NCBI RefSeq assembly: GCF_042662125.1
Contig: NZ_JBHSXL010000009.1
Location: 620,001-684,000 of the forward strand
Origin: Halopenitus salinus
GTDB lineage: Archaea; Halobacteriota; Halobacteria; Halobacteriales; Haloferacaceae
Direction of reading: 5' to 3'
DNA: 64,000 nt
Shown here: in pieces, positions 27,872 through 37,260 of the stretch
How positions within the stretch are numbered: position 1 is the first letter of the stretch
Layout of the letters: every line of letters starts with the position of its first letter
Translations under genes and position numbers: made by a program
The notes under the pieces: generated by a model
What the model was told of the DNA's origin: nothing
The model's database searches: none
Seen by the model: only the letters and a program-made list of their open reading frames with translations

Positions 27872-28516
27872 TCAGATTCCGCTGACGAGGTCCTCGAGCG
27901 CCGATCGCGGGTCGGCGGCCTTCGCGACCCCGGAGGCCAGGAGGACGCCCGTCGCGCCGAGGTCGCGTGCCGCCTCGACGTCGTCGCCGGTCGAGACGCC
28001 GGCGCCACAGAACAGCTCGACGTCCGGATCGACGGCGTTCACGGCCGCGACCGCGCCCTCGACGATCTCCGGATCGGCGGTGGCGACCGAGACGTCCCCG
28101 CCGATGAGCGCCGGCGGCTCCACCGCCACGGCGTCGGGGGAGAGCGCCGCCGCGGCGCCGGCCTGTTCGGGATCGTTCGCACAGACGATCGTCTCGAGGT
28201 CCGTCCGTCGGGCGGCGGCGAGCGCGTCGTCGACGGCCGCGAGGGTGACCCGCCGCTCGGAGTGGTTGATCAGGGTTCCCTCCGCGCCGTTGGCCTCGAC
28301 CGCCTCCGCCAGCGTCGAGCCGGTGTGGGAGCCGTGTTCGACGGGCGAGACGTGTTGGGCCCACGTCTCGACGCCGGTCGCCTCGACGCGAGCCAGGTCG
28401 GCCGCCTGCGGTGCGACCGCGATCCGAACCCCGTGTGCGTCCGCGACGTCCCGGGCTGCACGCGCGACCGCGACCGGATCACAGGGGTACGCCTTCAGGT
28501 TGACGAGGATGAACAC
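27872..28516 (-). CDS. tpiA: Triosephosphate isomerase (archaeal type)
   Basis: A 214-residue (beta/alpha)8 enzyme interconverting dihydroxyacetone phosphate and glyceraldehyde-3-P. Catalytic residues are visible: Asn6 and Lys8 in VNLKAYP, electrophile His85 in NHSERR and base Glu133 in VEPPALIGG; the phosphate loop is GAGVSTGDD. The shorter length than bacterial TIM (about 250) is normal for archaea. The frame extends to 28555, but the GTG at 28514-28516 gives the family opening and has CTATTTGG about 30 bases upstream. Convergent with the VOC gene, nine bases apart. Confidence 0.93.
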   Translation of the reverse strand: MFILVNLKAYPCDPVAVARAARDVADAHGVRIAVAPQAADLARVEATGVETWAQHVSPVEHGSHTGSTLAEAVEANGAEGTLINHSERRVTLAAVDDALAAARRTDLETIVCANDPEQAGAAAALSPDAVAVEPPALIGGDVSVATADPEIVEGAVAAVNAVDPDVELFCGAGVSTGDDVEAARDLGATGVLLASGVAKAADPRSALEDLVSGI

Positions 28517-28627
28517 GTCGGATGGGTGGGACGACCCGACCAAATAGATTGTCACTTCCGTCGCTCCGGTCGGCGAAAGCTACAAACTCGACGGCACCGT
28601 ACTCGCGTGCGAGTCACTCTCGATCGA

Positions 28628-29356
28628 ATGTCGCTCATCGAACTCATCTCCGGGGTCGAGTCCCACGCGGCGACGCTCACGGTGGTCAACGCCGATCCGG
28701 ACGTCCGCGACGAGCTGGCCGACCGCTTCGCCGAGCGGAACCTGGTCGTCACGGCGGACACCCTGCCCGGCGGTCCGCGGGAGTTCGCGGTCCTCTCTCG
28801 GGACGGTGAGTTCCTCACGGCGGTCCCGGTAGCGGATCTTCTCGCGCCCGGCGAGGAGACGTCGCCCGGGTTCGACCGGCGGTCGTATCAGCCCGTCCTC
28901 GACCACCTCGATGAGACGATCTTCACCTCCTACTCGACCGCGCGGATGGTGGCGGCCTCCCGCGAGATCGAGGACCGCGCCTGGCGGACCGGTTCGGGGG
29001 AGCTGCACGCCGGGTTTCAGACGCTCGAGACGCTCTCGCCCACCGTCCCGACGTACAACCGCCTGAGCGAGCGCGGGGGCCTGACGGTACACGCCTACGC
29101 GAGCCCGGAGGGCGAGGCGCCCGACGCGGCGTTTCCCGTCCACGTCGAGCGTGCGCCGGAGATCCGCGAGACCTGGTTCGTCGCCTACGACGGCGGCGGC
29201 ACCGACGCGAACAAGTGCGCGCTCCTGGCCGAGGAGCGCGAGCCGGGGCGATTCTACGGGTTCTGGAGCTACGCACCCGAGACCGTCGACCACGTGATCG
29301 ACCACCTCACCCGTACCTACGGGCTCATGCGAACCGACGGCGAGGAATCGGGGTGA
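28628..29356 (+). CDS. DICT sensory domain protein
   Basis: A 242-residue protein matching the haloarchaeal DICT-domain family (a sensory module named from diguanylate cyclases and two-component systems). Landmarks are the opening MSLIELISGVESHAATLTVV, the YSTARMVAASREIEDRAWR segment central to DICT, and ETWFVAYDGGGTDANKCAL. No output domain is attached, so it may act by protein contacts; some haloarchaeal relatives are associated with light or redox sensing, which is unproven here. Start ATG 28628; the much longer open frame upstream crosses tpiA in antisense. Confidence 0.75.
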   Translation: MSLIELISGVESHAATLTVVNADPDVRDELADRFAERNLVVTADTLPGGPREFAVLSRDGEFLTAVPVADLLAPGEETSPGFDRRSYQPVLDHLDETIFTSYSTARMVAASREIEDRAWRTGSGELHAGFQTLETLSPTVPTYNRLSERGGLTVHAYASPEGEAPDAAFPVHVERAPEIRETWFVAYDGGGTDANKCALLAEEREPGRFYGFWSYAPETVDHVIDHLTRTYGLMRTDGEESG

Positions 29357-29438
29357 GGGTGATGCCTCCACGGGGTGACGCCCCCGGATCGAACGCTCGT
29401 GACGCGCGTCGTTCGAGGGGCGAGATCGGCTCCGGGGA

Positions 29439-29981
29439 CTAGTCCTTTCGCTTGACGACGTCGCCGAGCGTCATCGTCGAGGAGTCGCCGGAGTCCCACT
29501 CCTCGTCGACGTCGGACCCCTCGACGAGGGTGATCTCGAGGGTGTTCTCGAGCTTTCGCTGGACGTCGTCGGACGGGAGGATGTCCCCCCGTTCGAGCTT
29601 CCGGATGAGGCTCGCCTTCTCGTTGAGCTGGTCCGCGAGCTCCTCCTGGCTGAGCCCGCGGGACTCGCGGGCGTTCCGGATGCGGTCGTCGTAGTCGGCC
29701 GCGACCTCCTCCATCTCGTCGAACATGTCGCGGCGACGACCGCCGCCGGAGGAGCCGCCGGATCCGGACCCGGAGGACCCGGACGATCCGGAGCCCGAAC
29801 CCGACGAGCTGCGGCCCGAACTCGAGGAGGTGGAGTACTTGCTCGTGGTCGTGGAGTCGGGCTCCTCGCGGACCTCCGTCCCGAAGTCCGTACAGGAGTC
29901 ACAGAGCTCCAGTTCGGCGCCTTCGACCTTCGTCGTCGTCAGCGAGGCCTGCTCGGCGCCACACATCTCACACTGGGGCAT
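29439..29981 (-). CDS. MBF1-like transcription factor (zinc ribbon plus HTH)
   Basis: A 180-residue multiprotein bridging factor 1 homologue. The N-terminal zinc ribbon is MPQCEMCGAEQA with a second pair LCDSCTDFG. A Ser/Gly-rich linker of about 40 residues follows, then a Cro/C1-type HTH (NARESRGLSQEELADQLNEK, SLIRKLERGDILPSD). Archaeal MBF1 is thought to act in transcription or translation rather than as a coactivator of TBP. The ATG at 29979-29981 begins the zinc ribbon; the earlier frame start at 30119 overlaps the aroA promoter. The linker is encoded by repeated TCC/GGA-type codons. Confidence 0.9.
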   Translation of the reverse strand: MPQCEMCGAEQASLTTTKVEGAELELCDSCTDFGTEVREEPDSTTTSKYSTSSSSGRSSSGSGSGSSGSSGSGSGGSSGGGRRRDMFDEMEEVAADYDDRIRNARESRGLSQEELADQLNEKASLIRKLERGDILPSDDVQRKLENTLEITLVEGSDVDEEWDSGDSSTMTLGDVVKRKD

Positions 29982-30109
29982 ACCTCCGCTAACGCGTCCG
30001 CTCGTATAAACCGTACGCTGGAATCGTGCGATGGGAATACCGGGCGACGCCGGACCGATGCGCTGGCCCGCTCCGGTACGCTGATACACGAGGCGACGTA
30101 GGGTCCGGT

Positions 30110-31435
30110 ATGGACGCACACATCACCCCCGGATCGGTCGACGGGCGGGTCCGAGCGCCCCCCTCGAAGAGCTACACCCATCGGGCCATCCTGGCCGCGG
30201 GCTACAGCGACGGGGCGATCGTTCGCTCCCCGCTCGTCAGCGCGGACACGCGTGCGACGGCCCGCGCCGTCGAGGCGTTCGGCGGCGACGTCGACCAGGC
30301 GAACGACGGGAGCGCCTTCGTCGTCGACGGGTTCGCCGGCGTTCCCGACGTCCCGGCCGACGTCATCGACTGTGCGAACTCCGGCACGACGACGCGACTC
30401 GTGGCGGGCGCGGCCGCGCTCGCGGACGGCGGGAGCGTGCTCACCGGCGACGCCTCGCTCCGCTCGCGCCCGCAGGGGCCGCTTCTGGAGGCCCTCTCCG
30501 ATCTCGGCGCTCGCGCCGAATCGACCCGCGGCAACGGCCAGGCCCCGATCGTCGTCTTCGGTCCGATCCCGGGCGGAGAGGTGGCCATTCCCGGCGACGT
30601 CTCCTCGCAGTACGTCACCTCGCTGCTCATGGCCGGGGCGGCCACCGCGGACGGGATCGAGGTGTCGTTGACGACGGACCTCAAGTCGGCGCCCTACGTC
30701 GACATCACCCTCGACGTGTTGGACTCCTTCGGGGTGACGGCCGAGCCGATCGGAAGCGAGACGGCCGACGGCGCGTCGGGCTTTCGCGTCCCCTGCGAGC
30801 AACGCTACGAGCCCGCCGACGGCGAGTACGCGGTCCCCGGGGACTTCTCGTCGATGTCGTACCTCCTCGCCGCCGGCGCGGTGGCCGCGGACCCGGACGG
30901 GGAGGTCGTCGTCCGCGGCGCGGCCGAGAGCGCACAGGGCGACGCCGCGATCGTCGAGATCCTCGAGCGGATGGGCGCGGAGATCGACTGGCGGCGATCG
31001 GAGTCCACGATCGTGGTTCGGCGCTCGGAACTCTCCGGCGTCACCGTCGACGTGGGGGACACGCCCGATCTCCTCCCGACGATCGCGACGCTCGGCGCCG
31101 TCGCGGACGGGGAGACGCGCATCGAGAACTGCGAGCACGTCCGCTACAAGGAGACCGACCGGGTGTCCGCCATGGCCGAGGAGCTGGGGGCGATGGGCGC
31201 GAGCGTCACCGAGGAGGCGGACGTGCTCACCGTCCACGGGGGCGAAAGCGATCTGCAGGGGGCCGTCGTCGACGGCCGCGGCGATCACCGGCTCGTCATG
31301 GCCCTCGCCGTGGCGGCGCTCGTTGCGGGCGGGGAGACCACGATTCGCGGCGGCGAACACGTCGACGTCTCGTTCCCCGGGTTCTTCGACGCGCTCTTCG
31401 ACCTCGGCGTGTCGGTCGATCTGCAGGATCGGTAG
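30110..31435 (+). CDS. aroA: 3-phosphoshikimate 1-carboxyvinyltransferase (EPSP synthase)
   Basis: A 441-residue enzyme of the shikimate pathway joining shikimate-3-P and PEP. Signature sites are APPSKSYTHRAILAA (Lys20, Arg25), CANSGTTTRLVAGAAAL (PEP-binding), DVSSQYVTSLLMAG, and the C-terminal RYKETDRVSAMAEELGAMGA and GDHRLVMALAVAAL. The ATG at 30110 is preferred to one 84 bases upstream since the conserved domain starts here. Divergent from the MBF1-like gene; msrB follows on the same strand 69 bases after the stop. Confidence 0.95.
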   Translation: MDAHITPGSVDGRVRAPPSKSYTHRAILAAGYSDGAIVRSPLVSADTRATARAVEAFGGDVDQANDGSAFVVDGFAGVPDVPADVIDCANSGTTTRLVAGAAALADGGSVLTGDASLRSRPQGPLLEALSDLGARAESTRGNGQAPIVVFGPIPGGEVAIPGDVSSQYVTSLLMAGAATADGIEVSLTTDLKSAPYVDITLDVLDSFGVTAEPIGSETADGASGFRVPCEQRYEPADGEYAVPGDFSSMSYLLAAGAVAADPDGEVVVRGAAESAQGDAAIVEILERMGAEIDWRRSESTIVVRRSELSGVTVDVGDTPDLLPTIATLGAVADGETRIENCEHVRYKETDRVSAMAEELGAMGASVTEEADVLTVHGGESDLQGAVVDGRGDHRLVMALAVAALVAGGETTIRGGEHVDVSFPGFFDALFDLGVSVDLQDR

Positions 31436-31504
31436 TCGATATCTCCGGTTCCCTCCGCTCCCGCCGGCGAAACGCCCTTCGCCGTGGGGCGTCTAAGGAT
31501 CGCC

Positions 31505-31999
31505 ATGACCGATACGGACCGCCGTGAGTCGACCCGAGCGGGGAGCGACGTGAGCGATCCGGCGGAGCGAGACGTGAGCGACCCGACGGAGCGCGACGAG
31601 GACGAGTGGCGCGAGCGACTCACGGACGAGGAGTACCGAGTCCTCCGGGAGAACGGCACGGAGGCGCGGTTCTCCGGCGACTACGTCGATCACGACGAGG
31701 ACGGGGTCTACCGGTGTGCGGGCTGTGGCGCCGTCCTCTTCGACTCGGAGACGAAGTACCACTCCGGCTGCGGGTGGCCCGCGTTCTACGCCGCAGCGGA
31801 CGACGCGGTCACGACCCGGATCGACGAGAGCCACGGGATGCGCCGCACCGAGGTCCGGTGTGGCTCCTGTGACTCCCACCTCGGTCACGTCTTCGAGGAC
31901 GGCCCCGATCCGACGGGCAAGCGATTCTGTATCAACTCCGTGGCGATGGACTTCGAGGACGATCCGACGGACTTCGAGGACGATTCCCACGACGTCTGA
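31505..31999 (+). CDS. msrB: Peptide-methionine (R)-S-oxide reductase
   Basis: A 164-residue repair enzyme reducing methionine-R-sulfoxide in proteins. Structural zinc is bound by two CxxC pairs, YRCAGCGAVLF and VRCGSCDSHLGHVF; YHSGCGWPAFY and the catalytic Cys in KRFCINSVAM complete the MsrB signature. About 35 N-terminal acidic residues precede the domain and include a near-perfect 8-residue duplication VSDPAERD/VSDPTERD (DNA 31547-31594), a 24-bp tandem repeat. The start could also be the Met seven codons upstream at 31484. Confidence 0.93.
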   Translation: MTDTDRRESTRAGSDVSDPAERDVSDPTERDEDEWRERLTDEEYRVLRENGTEARFSGDYVDHDEDGVYRCAGCGAVLFDSETKYHSGCGWPAFYAAADDAVTTRIDESHGMRRTEVRCGSCDSHLGHVFEDGPDPTGKRFCINSVAMDFEDDPTDFEDDSHDV

Positions 32000-32042
32000 G
32001 GGCTCTTGCGGCCGTTCGGGGGGTTCGCGTTCGGCCGCCTCC

Positions 32043-32765
32043 TCACTGGTTCGCCGAGCGCTCGTCGAGCGCGACCGGGATGGACCGCGAGGCGACGTCG
32101 GCGGCGAAGGCCGGCCCGTCCGCGGCCAACTGATCGAAGGTGTCGTAGTGGATGGGGACGACGAGGTCCGGGTCCATCCGCTCGGCCAGGTCGGCCGCCT
32201 CGTGTCTATCCGAGACGAGCCCGCCCCCGCCGATGTTCGCGAGGAAAAGCGAGACGTCGAGCTCCGCGAAACCGTCGAGCGCGTCCGAGTCGCCCGGCCA
32301 GAACACGGTCGTTCCGCCGATCGAGAGGAGGAATCCACAGCCCGTCCCCTCCGGGTGGACGACCGACCCGTCGTCCGCCGCGTTCGGGCCGTCTGGGTCG
32401 TTGTACGCCGGAACCGACCAGACGGTCGCACCGCCGACCGAAAGGCGGTCCTCGTCGGAGACCCGGATCACCTCGAAGTCCTCGGCGAGCGCCTCGACGG
32501 GTTCGACGTCGCGGTCGATCCGTCCGGCGTCGACCGCCTCGTGGATCACGACGGTCGCGCCGTCCGTCGCGACGGAACGGATCCCGTCCGAGCTGTAGTG
32601 GTGATCGTGGGTGACGACGACGAGGTCGCCGTCGCGCGCCCAGTAGTCGTCGAGAACGCCGTACCGCCCGGGATCGGTGTAGACGACGGCCCCGTCGGTG
32701 GTCTCGAGGCGCGCCGTCGCGTAGCCGAGCCACTCCACCGTCAGATCGTCGTGTCGAACCGTCAT
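32043..32765 (-). CDS. MBL-fold metallohydrolase (UlaG/DUF-like)
   Basis: A 240-residue metallo-beta-lactamase-fold enzyme. The metal motif is THDHHYSSDG (HxHxxxxDG variant), with further ligands in FWPGDSDALDGF and VPIHYDTF. The opening LTVEWLGYATARLETTDG is typical of the UlaG/lactonase-like branch found widely in archaea. Substrate unknown. The ATG at 32763-32765 is the sensible start; an open frame much further upstream (to 33206) lies inside the ligase gene and is not coding. Same strand as the ligase gene. Confidence 0.85.
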   Translation of the reverse strand: MTVRHDDLTVEWLGYATARLETTDGAVVYTDPGRYGVLDDYWARDGDLVVVTHDHHYSSDGIRSVATDGATVVIHEAVDAGRIDRDVEPVEALAEDFEVIRVSDEDRLSVGGATVWSVPAYNDPDGPNAADDGSVVHPEGTGCGFLLSIGGTTVFWPGDSDALDGFAELDVSLFLANIGGGGLVSDRHEAADLAERMDPDLVVPIHYDTFDQLAADGPAFAADVASRSIPVALDERSANQ

Positions 32766-32845
32766 GTGCGGGGAGACGGTCTCGGGGGCTTTGAGCGTAC
32801 CGACGGCTCGAGTGCTGGGTCGTCGTTCGGAAACCGCTCCATCCC

Positions 32846-34615
32846 TCACTCGCCGCCCACCAAACGCTCGAGCCGCGAGAGCGTGTCGGCGTCCGGGACG
32901 TCCTTGTCCTCGCGCACCCCGAGGAACCGCGGGAACCGCAACGCGTAGCCGGACCCGTAGGTCGGCGACTCCTGGATCTCCTCGTAGCCGACCTCGATCA
33001 CGACCGCGGGATGTATCTCGACGTCCGTGCCGTCCTCCGATCTGACGTGGGGGTTGAGCCGGTCGGAGAGCGACTTGAGTTCCGCGTCGGTGAGCCCCGT
33101 CGCGACCTTTCCCACGGGCTCGAAGGTCGAATTGCCGTTCTGCTCGCCCGCGCGGACCGAGACTTCGAAGGTCCCGAGGGTCGAGGCGCGGCGTCCCTCG
33201 CCCCACTCCGCGCCCGTCACGACCAGATCGAGGGTCTCAACGTCCGGCTTGCGCTTGAGCCACCGACGGCCGCGGTCGCCTGGCGTGTAGGCCGCCTCCG
33301 GATCCTTGAGCATGACCCCCTCGTGGCCCTCGGAGAGCGCGTTCGCCTCGATCGCCTCGATCGCTTCGGCGTCCTCGACGACGGACGTCGAGGAGCTCCG
33401 CTCGGGGAGCATCGACTCCAGACGATCGTGTCGACGGCGGAACGGCGCGTCGAGGAGGTCCTCGCCGTCGGCGTGGAGGCAGTCGAACGCGTGTAGGCGG
33501 AGTTCCACCTCCTCGCGCATTCGCTCGACGTCGTGTTTGCGCCGGAAGCGTCGAAGCACCTCCTGGAAGGCGAGCGGCTCCCCGTCGGAATCAACCGCCA
33601 CGACCTCCCCGTCGAGGATGACCGGCACGTCCACTCGCGCCTCGATCAGCTCGCGGATCTCCGGGAGCGCGTCGGTGACGTCGTCCATGTTCCGCGAGTA
33701 CAGCTCCGGGCCGATCCCCGCCGCCGGCGCGTAGTGGATCTGGACGCGAGCGCCGTCGAACTTCGTCTCCACCGCGGCCCGTTCCCACTCCGCGATCGCG
33801 TCCGCCGCCGTCCCGGCCTGCGCGAGCATCGCCTGGACGGGCCGGCCGATCTCCAGTCCCTCCTCGCGGAGTCCCTCGCGCCCGCGATCGCGTGCGAGCG
33901 CCGCGACGCGGCCGTAGTCGTTCGTCACCTGCAACGCACGCTCGACCACGTCGGCCGGATTCGATTCGTCGGCCGTCTCCGCGTCTCCCGTTTCGCTCGA
34001 TCCGTCCACGTCGTCCGTCTCCGGGGCTGCCTCCACGAGAAAGGCCTCAGCGATCGCGTCACGGACCGTTCCCTCGCCGACGCCGATGCGCATCTGTGAG
34101 AGCACGAGCCGCGCGAGGATACGTGCCTCCGGCGGATCGCTCCGGTTGAACAGGCCGAACAGCTCGTCGAGCTTCGTGTCCTCGCTTCCCCCGCCTTCGG
34201 CGGCGGCGACCGACCGCAGCCGACGGTCCACCTCGGCGATCGTGAGTGGCTCTCCCGGGCCGGTCGAACCGTCCGCGGAGCCGCCCGCGAACGCGCCCAG
34301 TCCGCGTTGGCCGCCGAACTCGTAGGACGCCGCGACGGCGCCGATCTCCCCGATGTCCGCGAGGCGATCCTCCACGTCGTCCGAGTCCACGTTCGGTCCG
34401 GCGGCCCTGGCGATCGCCTCCCGGCAGAGCGCGGGACCGATCTCGAGCGTCCGCGTGTCGTGAGCCGGAAAGACGCGCCCGAGGAGGAACCGGACGACGG
34501 TCTCGAGGTCGTCGCCCGCGCCCGCGAGCAGGTCGGCGACGAGCCCGACCGTCTCGAGGTCCGCCGGCGTCTCCTCCATCTCGATGGCCCGGTCGGCGAA
34601 CGCCGCGAACTCCAT
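32846..34615 (-). CDS. lig: ATP-dependent DNA ligase
   Basis: A 589-residue replicative-type ligase that seals nicks and joins Okazaki fragments. The N-terminal DNA-binding domain occupies about residues 1-215. The nucleotidyltransferase motif I is ETKFDGARVQ with Lys285 as AMP acceptor; motif III is HAFDCLHADGEDL, motif IV EGVMLKDPEAAYTPG, motif V WLKRKPDVETLDLVV. The OB domain ends with YGSGYALRFPRFLGVREDKD. An acidic insert (about residues 195-225) distinguishes it from non-halophile ligases. Divergent from the GCS2-like gene; a TATA-like ATTTATACCG lies between them on the other strand. Confidence 0.95.
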   Translation of the reverse strand: MEFAAFADRAIEMEETPADLETVGLVADLLAGAGDDLETVVRFLLGRVFPAHDTRTLEIGPALCREAIARAAGPNVDSDDVEDRLADIGEIGAVAASYEFGGQRGLGAFAGGSADGSTGPGEPLTIAEVDRRLRSVAAAEGGGSEDTKLDELFGLFNRSDPPEARILARLVLSQMRIGVGEGTVRDAIAEAFLVEAAPETDDVDGSSETGDAETADESNPADVVERALQVTNDYGRVAALARDRGREGLREEGLEIGRPVQAMLAQAGTAADAIAEWERAAVETKFDGARVQIHYAPAAGIGPELYSRNMDDVTDALPEIRELIEARVDVPVILDGEVVAVDSDGEPLAFQEVLRRFRRKHDVERMREEVELRLHAFDCLHADGEDLLDAPFRRRHDRLESMLPERSSSTSVVEDAEAIEAIEANALSEGHEGVMLKDPEAAYTPGDRGRRWLKRKPDVETLDLVVTGAEWGEGRRASTLGTFEVSVRAGEQNGNSTFEPVGKVATGLTDAELKSLSDRLNPHVRSEDGTDVEIHPAVVIEVGYEEIQESPTYGSGYALRFPRFLGVREDKDVPDADTLSRLERLVGGE

Positions 34616-34710
34616 ACCCGGAGTCGGCGATCGCCGAACAAAAACACGCCGATGGACCGTCGCCGTTCCGGGTCACGGATATTTATACCGCGGTAGGCGT
34701 GTAACCCGGT

Positions 34711-36261
34711 ATGGACACCGATCACGAGCTCTCCGAACGCGTTCGGGAGGTCCTCGACGTCGACCGGGGCGCGTTCGCCGATCGGGCCGCCGAGGAGGCC
34801 GAAATCGTCAAGCAACGGCTTCGGGAGGGCGCCTTCGACAACCACCAGTCGATCGTCGGCTTCGAGTACGAGTTCTACGCCGTCGCCGACGGGCGCTGGA
34901 GCGCGGAGTCGCGGGCGGGCGAGTACGCGCTCATGCGCGTGCCGCGTCGCCTCCTCGAGTTGATGGGCTTCGAAAAGGAGCTCGGACTCCACAACGCCGA
35001 GATGTCGACGAGCCCGCAGCCGCTCTCGGATCACGGCCTCGAAGCCCAGCTCTCGGAGGTTCGCGCCCGGCTGCAGGCCGCACTCGAGTGCACGTCGGCC
35101 GAGGGGATGCGGCTCGTCTCCGACGGCCTCTGGACGATCCCGCCGGCCGGCGAGACGGCGGCCGAGTACCTCGACGACAGCGTCGAGATCGACGGGATCC
35201 GGATCGCGACCAACATGAGCGAGGCCGTTCGCTACCACGCGATGGCGAACGCGATCGGCGAGGGAAGCGGCGATCGGCGCACCCGGCTTTCGGCCCCCGG
35301 CGTCTCCATGACGACCGCGACGGTCATGCCCGAGAGCCTGATCACGTCGATCCAGCCGCACTATCAGGTCGCACAGGCGGCGACGCTGCCGATCCACTTT
35401 CGATACGCCCTCCGCATCGCGGGGCCTCTCCTCGCGCTCGGCGTCAACTCCCCCTTCTTCCCGCCGGAGCTGTACGACGAGGACTGGGACGGCGAGCGGA
35501 TCCTCGCAGACGGCGCACGCGAGAATCGGATCCACGTCTTCGAGTCGGTCCTCAACGGCCGGACGGACGAGCCGAAGGTCCGGTTCCCCGACGATCTGGA
35601 GACCACGGAGGAGGCGGTCGACCGGATCGCCGCCGACGAGGCGTTCGTGCCGATGGACCCGGAGCCGGGGACCAGGTTCGACGACGACTTCGCGACCTTC
35701 CGGACGAAACACGGCACCTACTGGCGGTGGGTCCGTCCGGTCTTCGACGGCGCGACCCGTTCTGCGGCCAACGCGCGCATCGAGTTTCGACCGATCGCGG
35801 CCCAGCCGACGGTCCGCGACTCGGTCGCCTTCCAGGCCGCGTTTGCGGGGCTACTGGCCGAGCTTCCAAAACGCGAGCATCCGGTCGTCAACCTCCCGTG
35901 GGAGCGTGCGCGAGACAACTTCTATGCGGCCGTCGAAGGGGGGATCGACGCCGACCTCGAGTGGATCGCGAACCACGGCGACCTCACGACCGATCACGAG
36001 GAGATCTTCGAGGATCTGTTGAACCACGCCGTCGCCGGCCTCGAGTCTGCCGGGTGCTCGCCGGCGGAGGCCGAACGCTGGATCGCGCCGCTCCGCTGGC
36101 GCGCACACGAGCGGGTGACCCCGGCGAGCTGGAAACACGACCGCGTGCGCGAGCGACTCGACGACGGCGAATCGTTCGATGCGGCAGTCGAGGCGACACA
36201 GCGCGAATACATCAAAAACCAGTCGGAGACGCTCGTCGACGGCGGATTCTCCGAGTGGTAG
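34711..36261 (+). CDS. Glutamate-cysteine ligase-like protein (GCS2 superfamily)
   Basis: A 516-residue protein resembling GCS2-type carboxylate-amine ligases, with SIVGFEYEFYAVADGRW near residue 50 (family Glu-x-Glu metal-binding pattern), ELGLHNAEMSTSPQPLS, and the C-terminal ARIEFRPIAAQPTVRDSV segment. It is longer than usual YbdK-type ligases (about 370-380), so it may be a distinct haloarchaeal branch whose product is not gamma-glutamylcysteine. An ATTTATACCGCGG box about 25-32 bases upstream supports ATG 34711. Stands alone between the ligase and the convergent proteasome gene. Confidence 0.65.
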   Translation: MDTDHELSERVREVLDVDRGAFADRAAEEAEIVKQRLREGAFDNHQSIVGFEYEFYAVADGRWSAESRAGEYALMRVPRRLLELMGFEKELGLHNAEMSTSPQPLSDHGLEAQLSEVRARLQAALECTSAEGMRLVSDGLWTIPPAGETAAEYLDDSVEIDGIRIATNMSEAVRYHAMANAIGEGSGDRRTRLSAPGVSMTTATVMPESLITSIQPHYQVAQAATLPIHFRYALRIAGPLLALGVNSPFFPPELYDEDWDGERILADGARENRIHVFESVLNGRTDEPKVRFPDDLETTEEAVDRIAADEAFVPMDPEPGTRFDDDFATFRTKHGTYWRWVRPVFDGATRSAANARIEFRPIAAQPTVRDSVAFQAAFAGLLAELPKREHPVVNLPWERARDNFYAAVEGGIDADLEWIANHGDLTTDHEEIFEDLLNHAVAGLESAGCSPAEAERWIAPLRWRAHERVTPASWKHDRVRERLDDGESFDAAVEATQREYIKNQSETLVDGGFSEW

Positions 36262-36285
36262 CGACTCCGAACGGGTCGGAAGGGC

Positions 36286-37005
36286 CTACAGCAGTTCCTC
36301 GAACTCCTTGTGGCGGGTGATCTCGACGCCCTCGTCGGTGACGACGGCGACGTTGATCCCGTTGCCGGACGCGAGGTCCCGCTCGACGGCGGACTTGATC
36401 GAGCGCGCGGCCACCGTCTTCGCGTCCTCCAGCGACATCCCCTCGTCGAACTCCTGTTCGAGGACGCCGAGCGCGTACTGGGAGCCGGAGCCGGTGACGG
36501 TGTACTCCTCCTCCGTCGTGCCGCCGAGGGCGTCGATGGAGTAGATGTGTGCGCCCTCCTCGTCGACGCCGCCGAGGATCGGCTGGACGACGAAGAACGC
36601 GCCGGAGCGGAGCAGGTTGCCCGTCAGCGTCGAGAGCGCCTCCATCGACATGTCCTTGCCCCGGCGCGCCTCATAGAGGTTCGTCTCGGCTTTGAGCGTG
36701 GAGATGAGCGACTGCGCCGCGGAGACGGACCCGGCGATCGTCAATGCGCCGGTGGGGTGGATCTGTTCGACCTTCTGGACGTCCTTCGAGGAGACCATGT
36801 ATCCCATCGAGGCCCGCATGTCCGTCGCCAGGACGACGCCGTTCTCGGTGGTGAGACCGACGGTCGTGGTTCCGGTCTTCATGCCCTCCTCCTCGCCGGC
36901 CTCCGCGGCGCGCCGCTCGCTCTCGGAGAACTCGCCGAGTTCCGGTCCGAAGACCGGCCGGTCGTCGGACAGCTCAGCCGTGAGATCGCCTGTCGGTGTT
37001 CGCAT
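36286..37005 (-). CDS. psmB: Proteasome beta subunit
   Basis: A 239-residue proteolytic subunit of the 20S proteasome. A propeptide of 45 residues ends at Gly45; cleavage would expose Thr46 in KTGTTTVGLTTENGVVLATD as the nucleophile, with the family Asp, Lys (SSKDVQKVEQI) and SGSQYALGVLE residues present. It forms the inner rings with alpha subunits encoded elsewhere. The start is ATG at 37003-37005; an extended frame to 37578 runs through intergenic DNA. The small membrane-protein gene lies 65 bases upstream on the same strand. Confidence 0.95.
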   Translation of the reverse strand: MRTPTGDLTAELSDDRPVFGPELGEFSESERRAAEAGEEEGMKTGTTTVGLTTENGVVLATDMRASMGYMVSSKDVQKVEQIHPTGALTIAGSVSAAQSLISTLKAETNLYEARRGKDMSMEALSTLTGNLLRSGAFFVVQPILGGVDEEGAHIYSIDALGGTTEEEYTVTGSGSQYALGVLEQEFDEGMSLEDAKTVAARSIKSAVERDLASGNGINVAVVTDEGVEITRHKEFEELL

Positions 37006-37070
37006 TAGGTACGCGTTCGCCGGCGGCGCAGATAAAGGCAACCCTTCGACCACAGGTCGAAACCGCGTCC

Positions 37071-37232
37071 TCACTCGGCGGCGCCGGTCGCCTCGACGAG
37101 CCGCCGAACGGGACCCGAGAACGGCAGTCCCGCCCGCTGTGCTGCGAGCGCGATCGGGAAGACGGCGATCCCGAGCGCGATGGTCAACTGTGAGAGGCCG
37201 GTTCGGAGGGTTCGGTGCAGGCGGCTGATCAT
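37071..37232 (-). CDS. 53-residue single-span membrane protein
   Basis: A short gene with ATG on the complement at 37230-37232 and TGA at 37071-37073. The protein has a basic N-terminus (MISRLHRTLRTGL), one hydrophobic helix (TIALGIAVFPIALAAQ) and a short polar end (GPVRRLVEATGAAE). Codon bias matches the neighbours. A strong TATA box inside the palindrome AGTATATATACT (37261-37272) sits about 30-40 bases upstream. It is conserved-looking but I cannot name a family; it may be cotranscribed with psmB, 65 bases downstream. Confidence 0.65.
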   Translation of the reverse strand: MISRLHRTLRTGLSQLTIALGIAVFPIALAAQRAGLPFSGPVRRLVEATGAAE

Positions 37233-37260
37233 CGGTCTTCGATACTCGCCAGACTACGCC

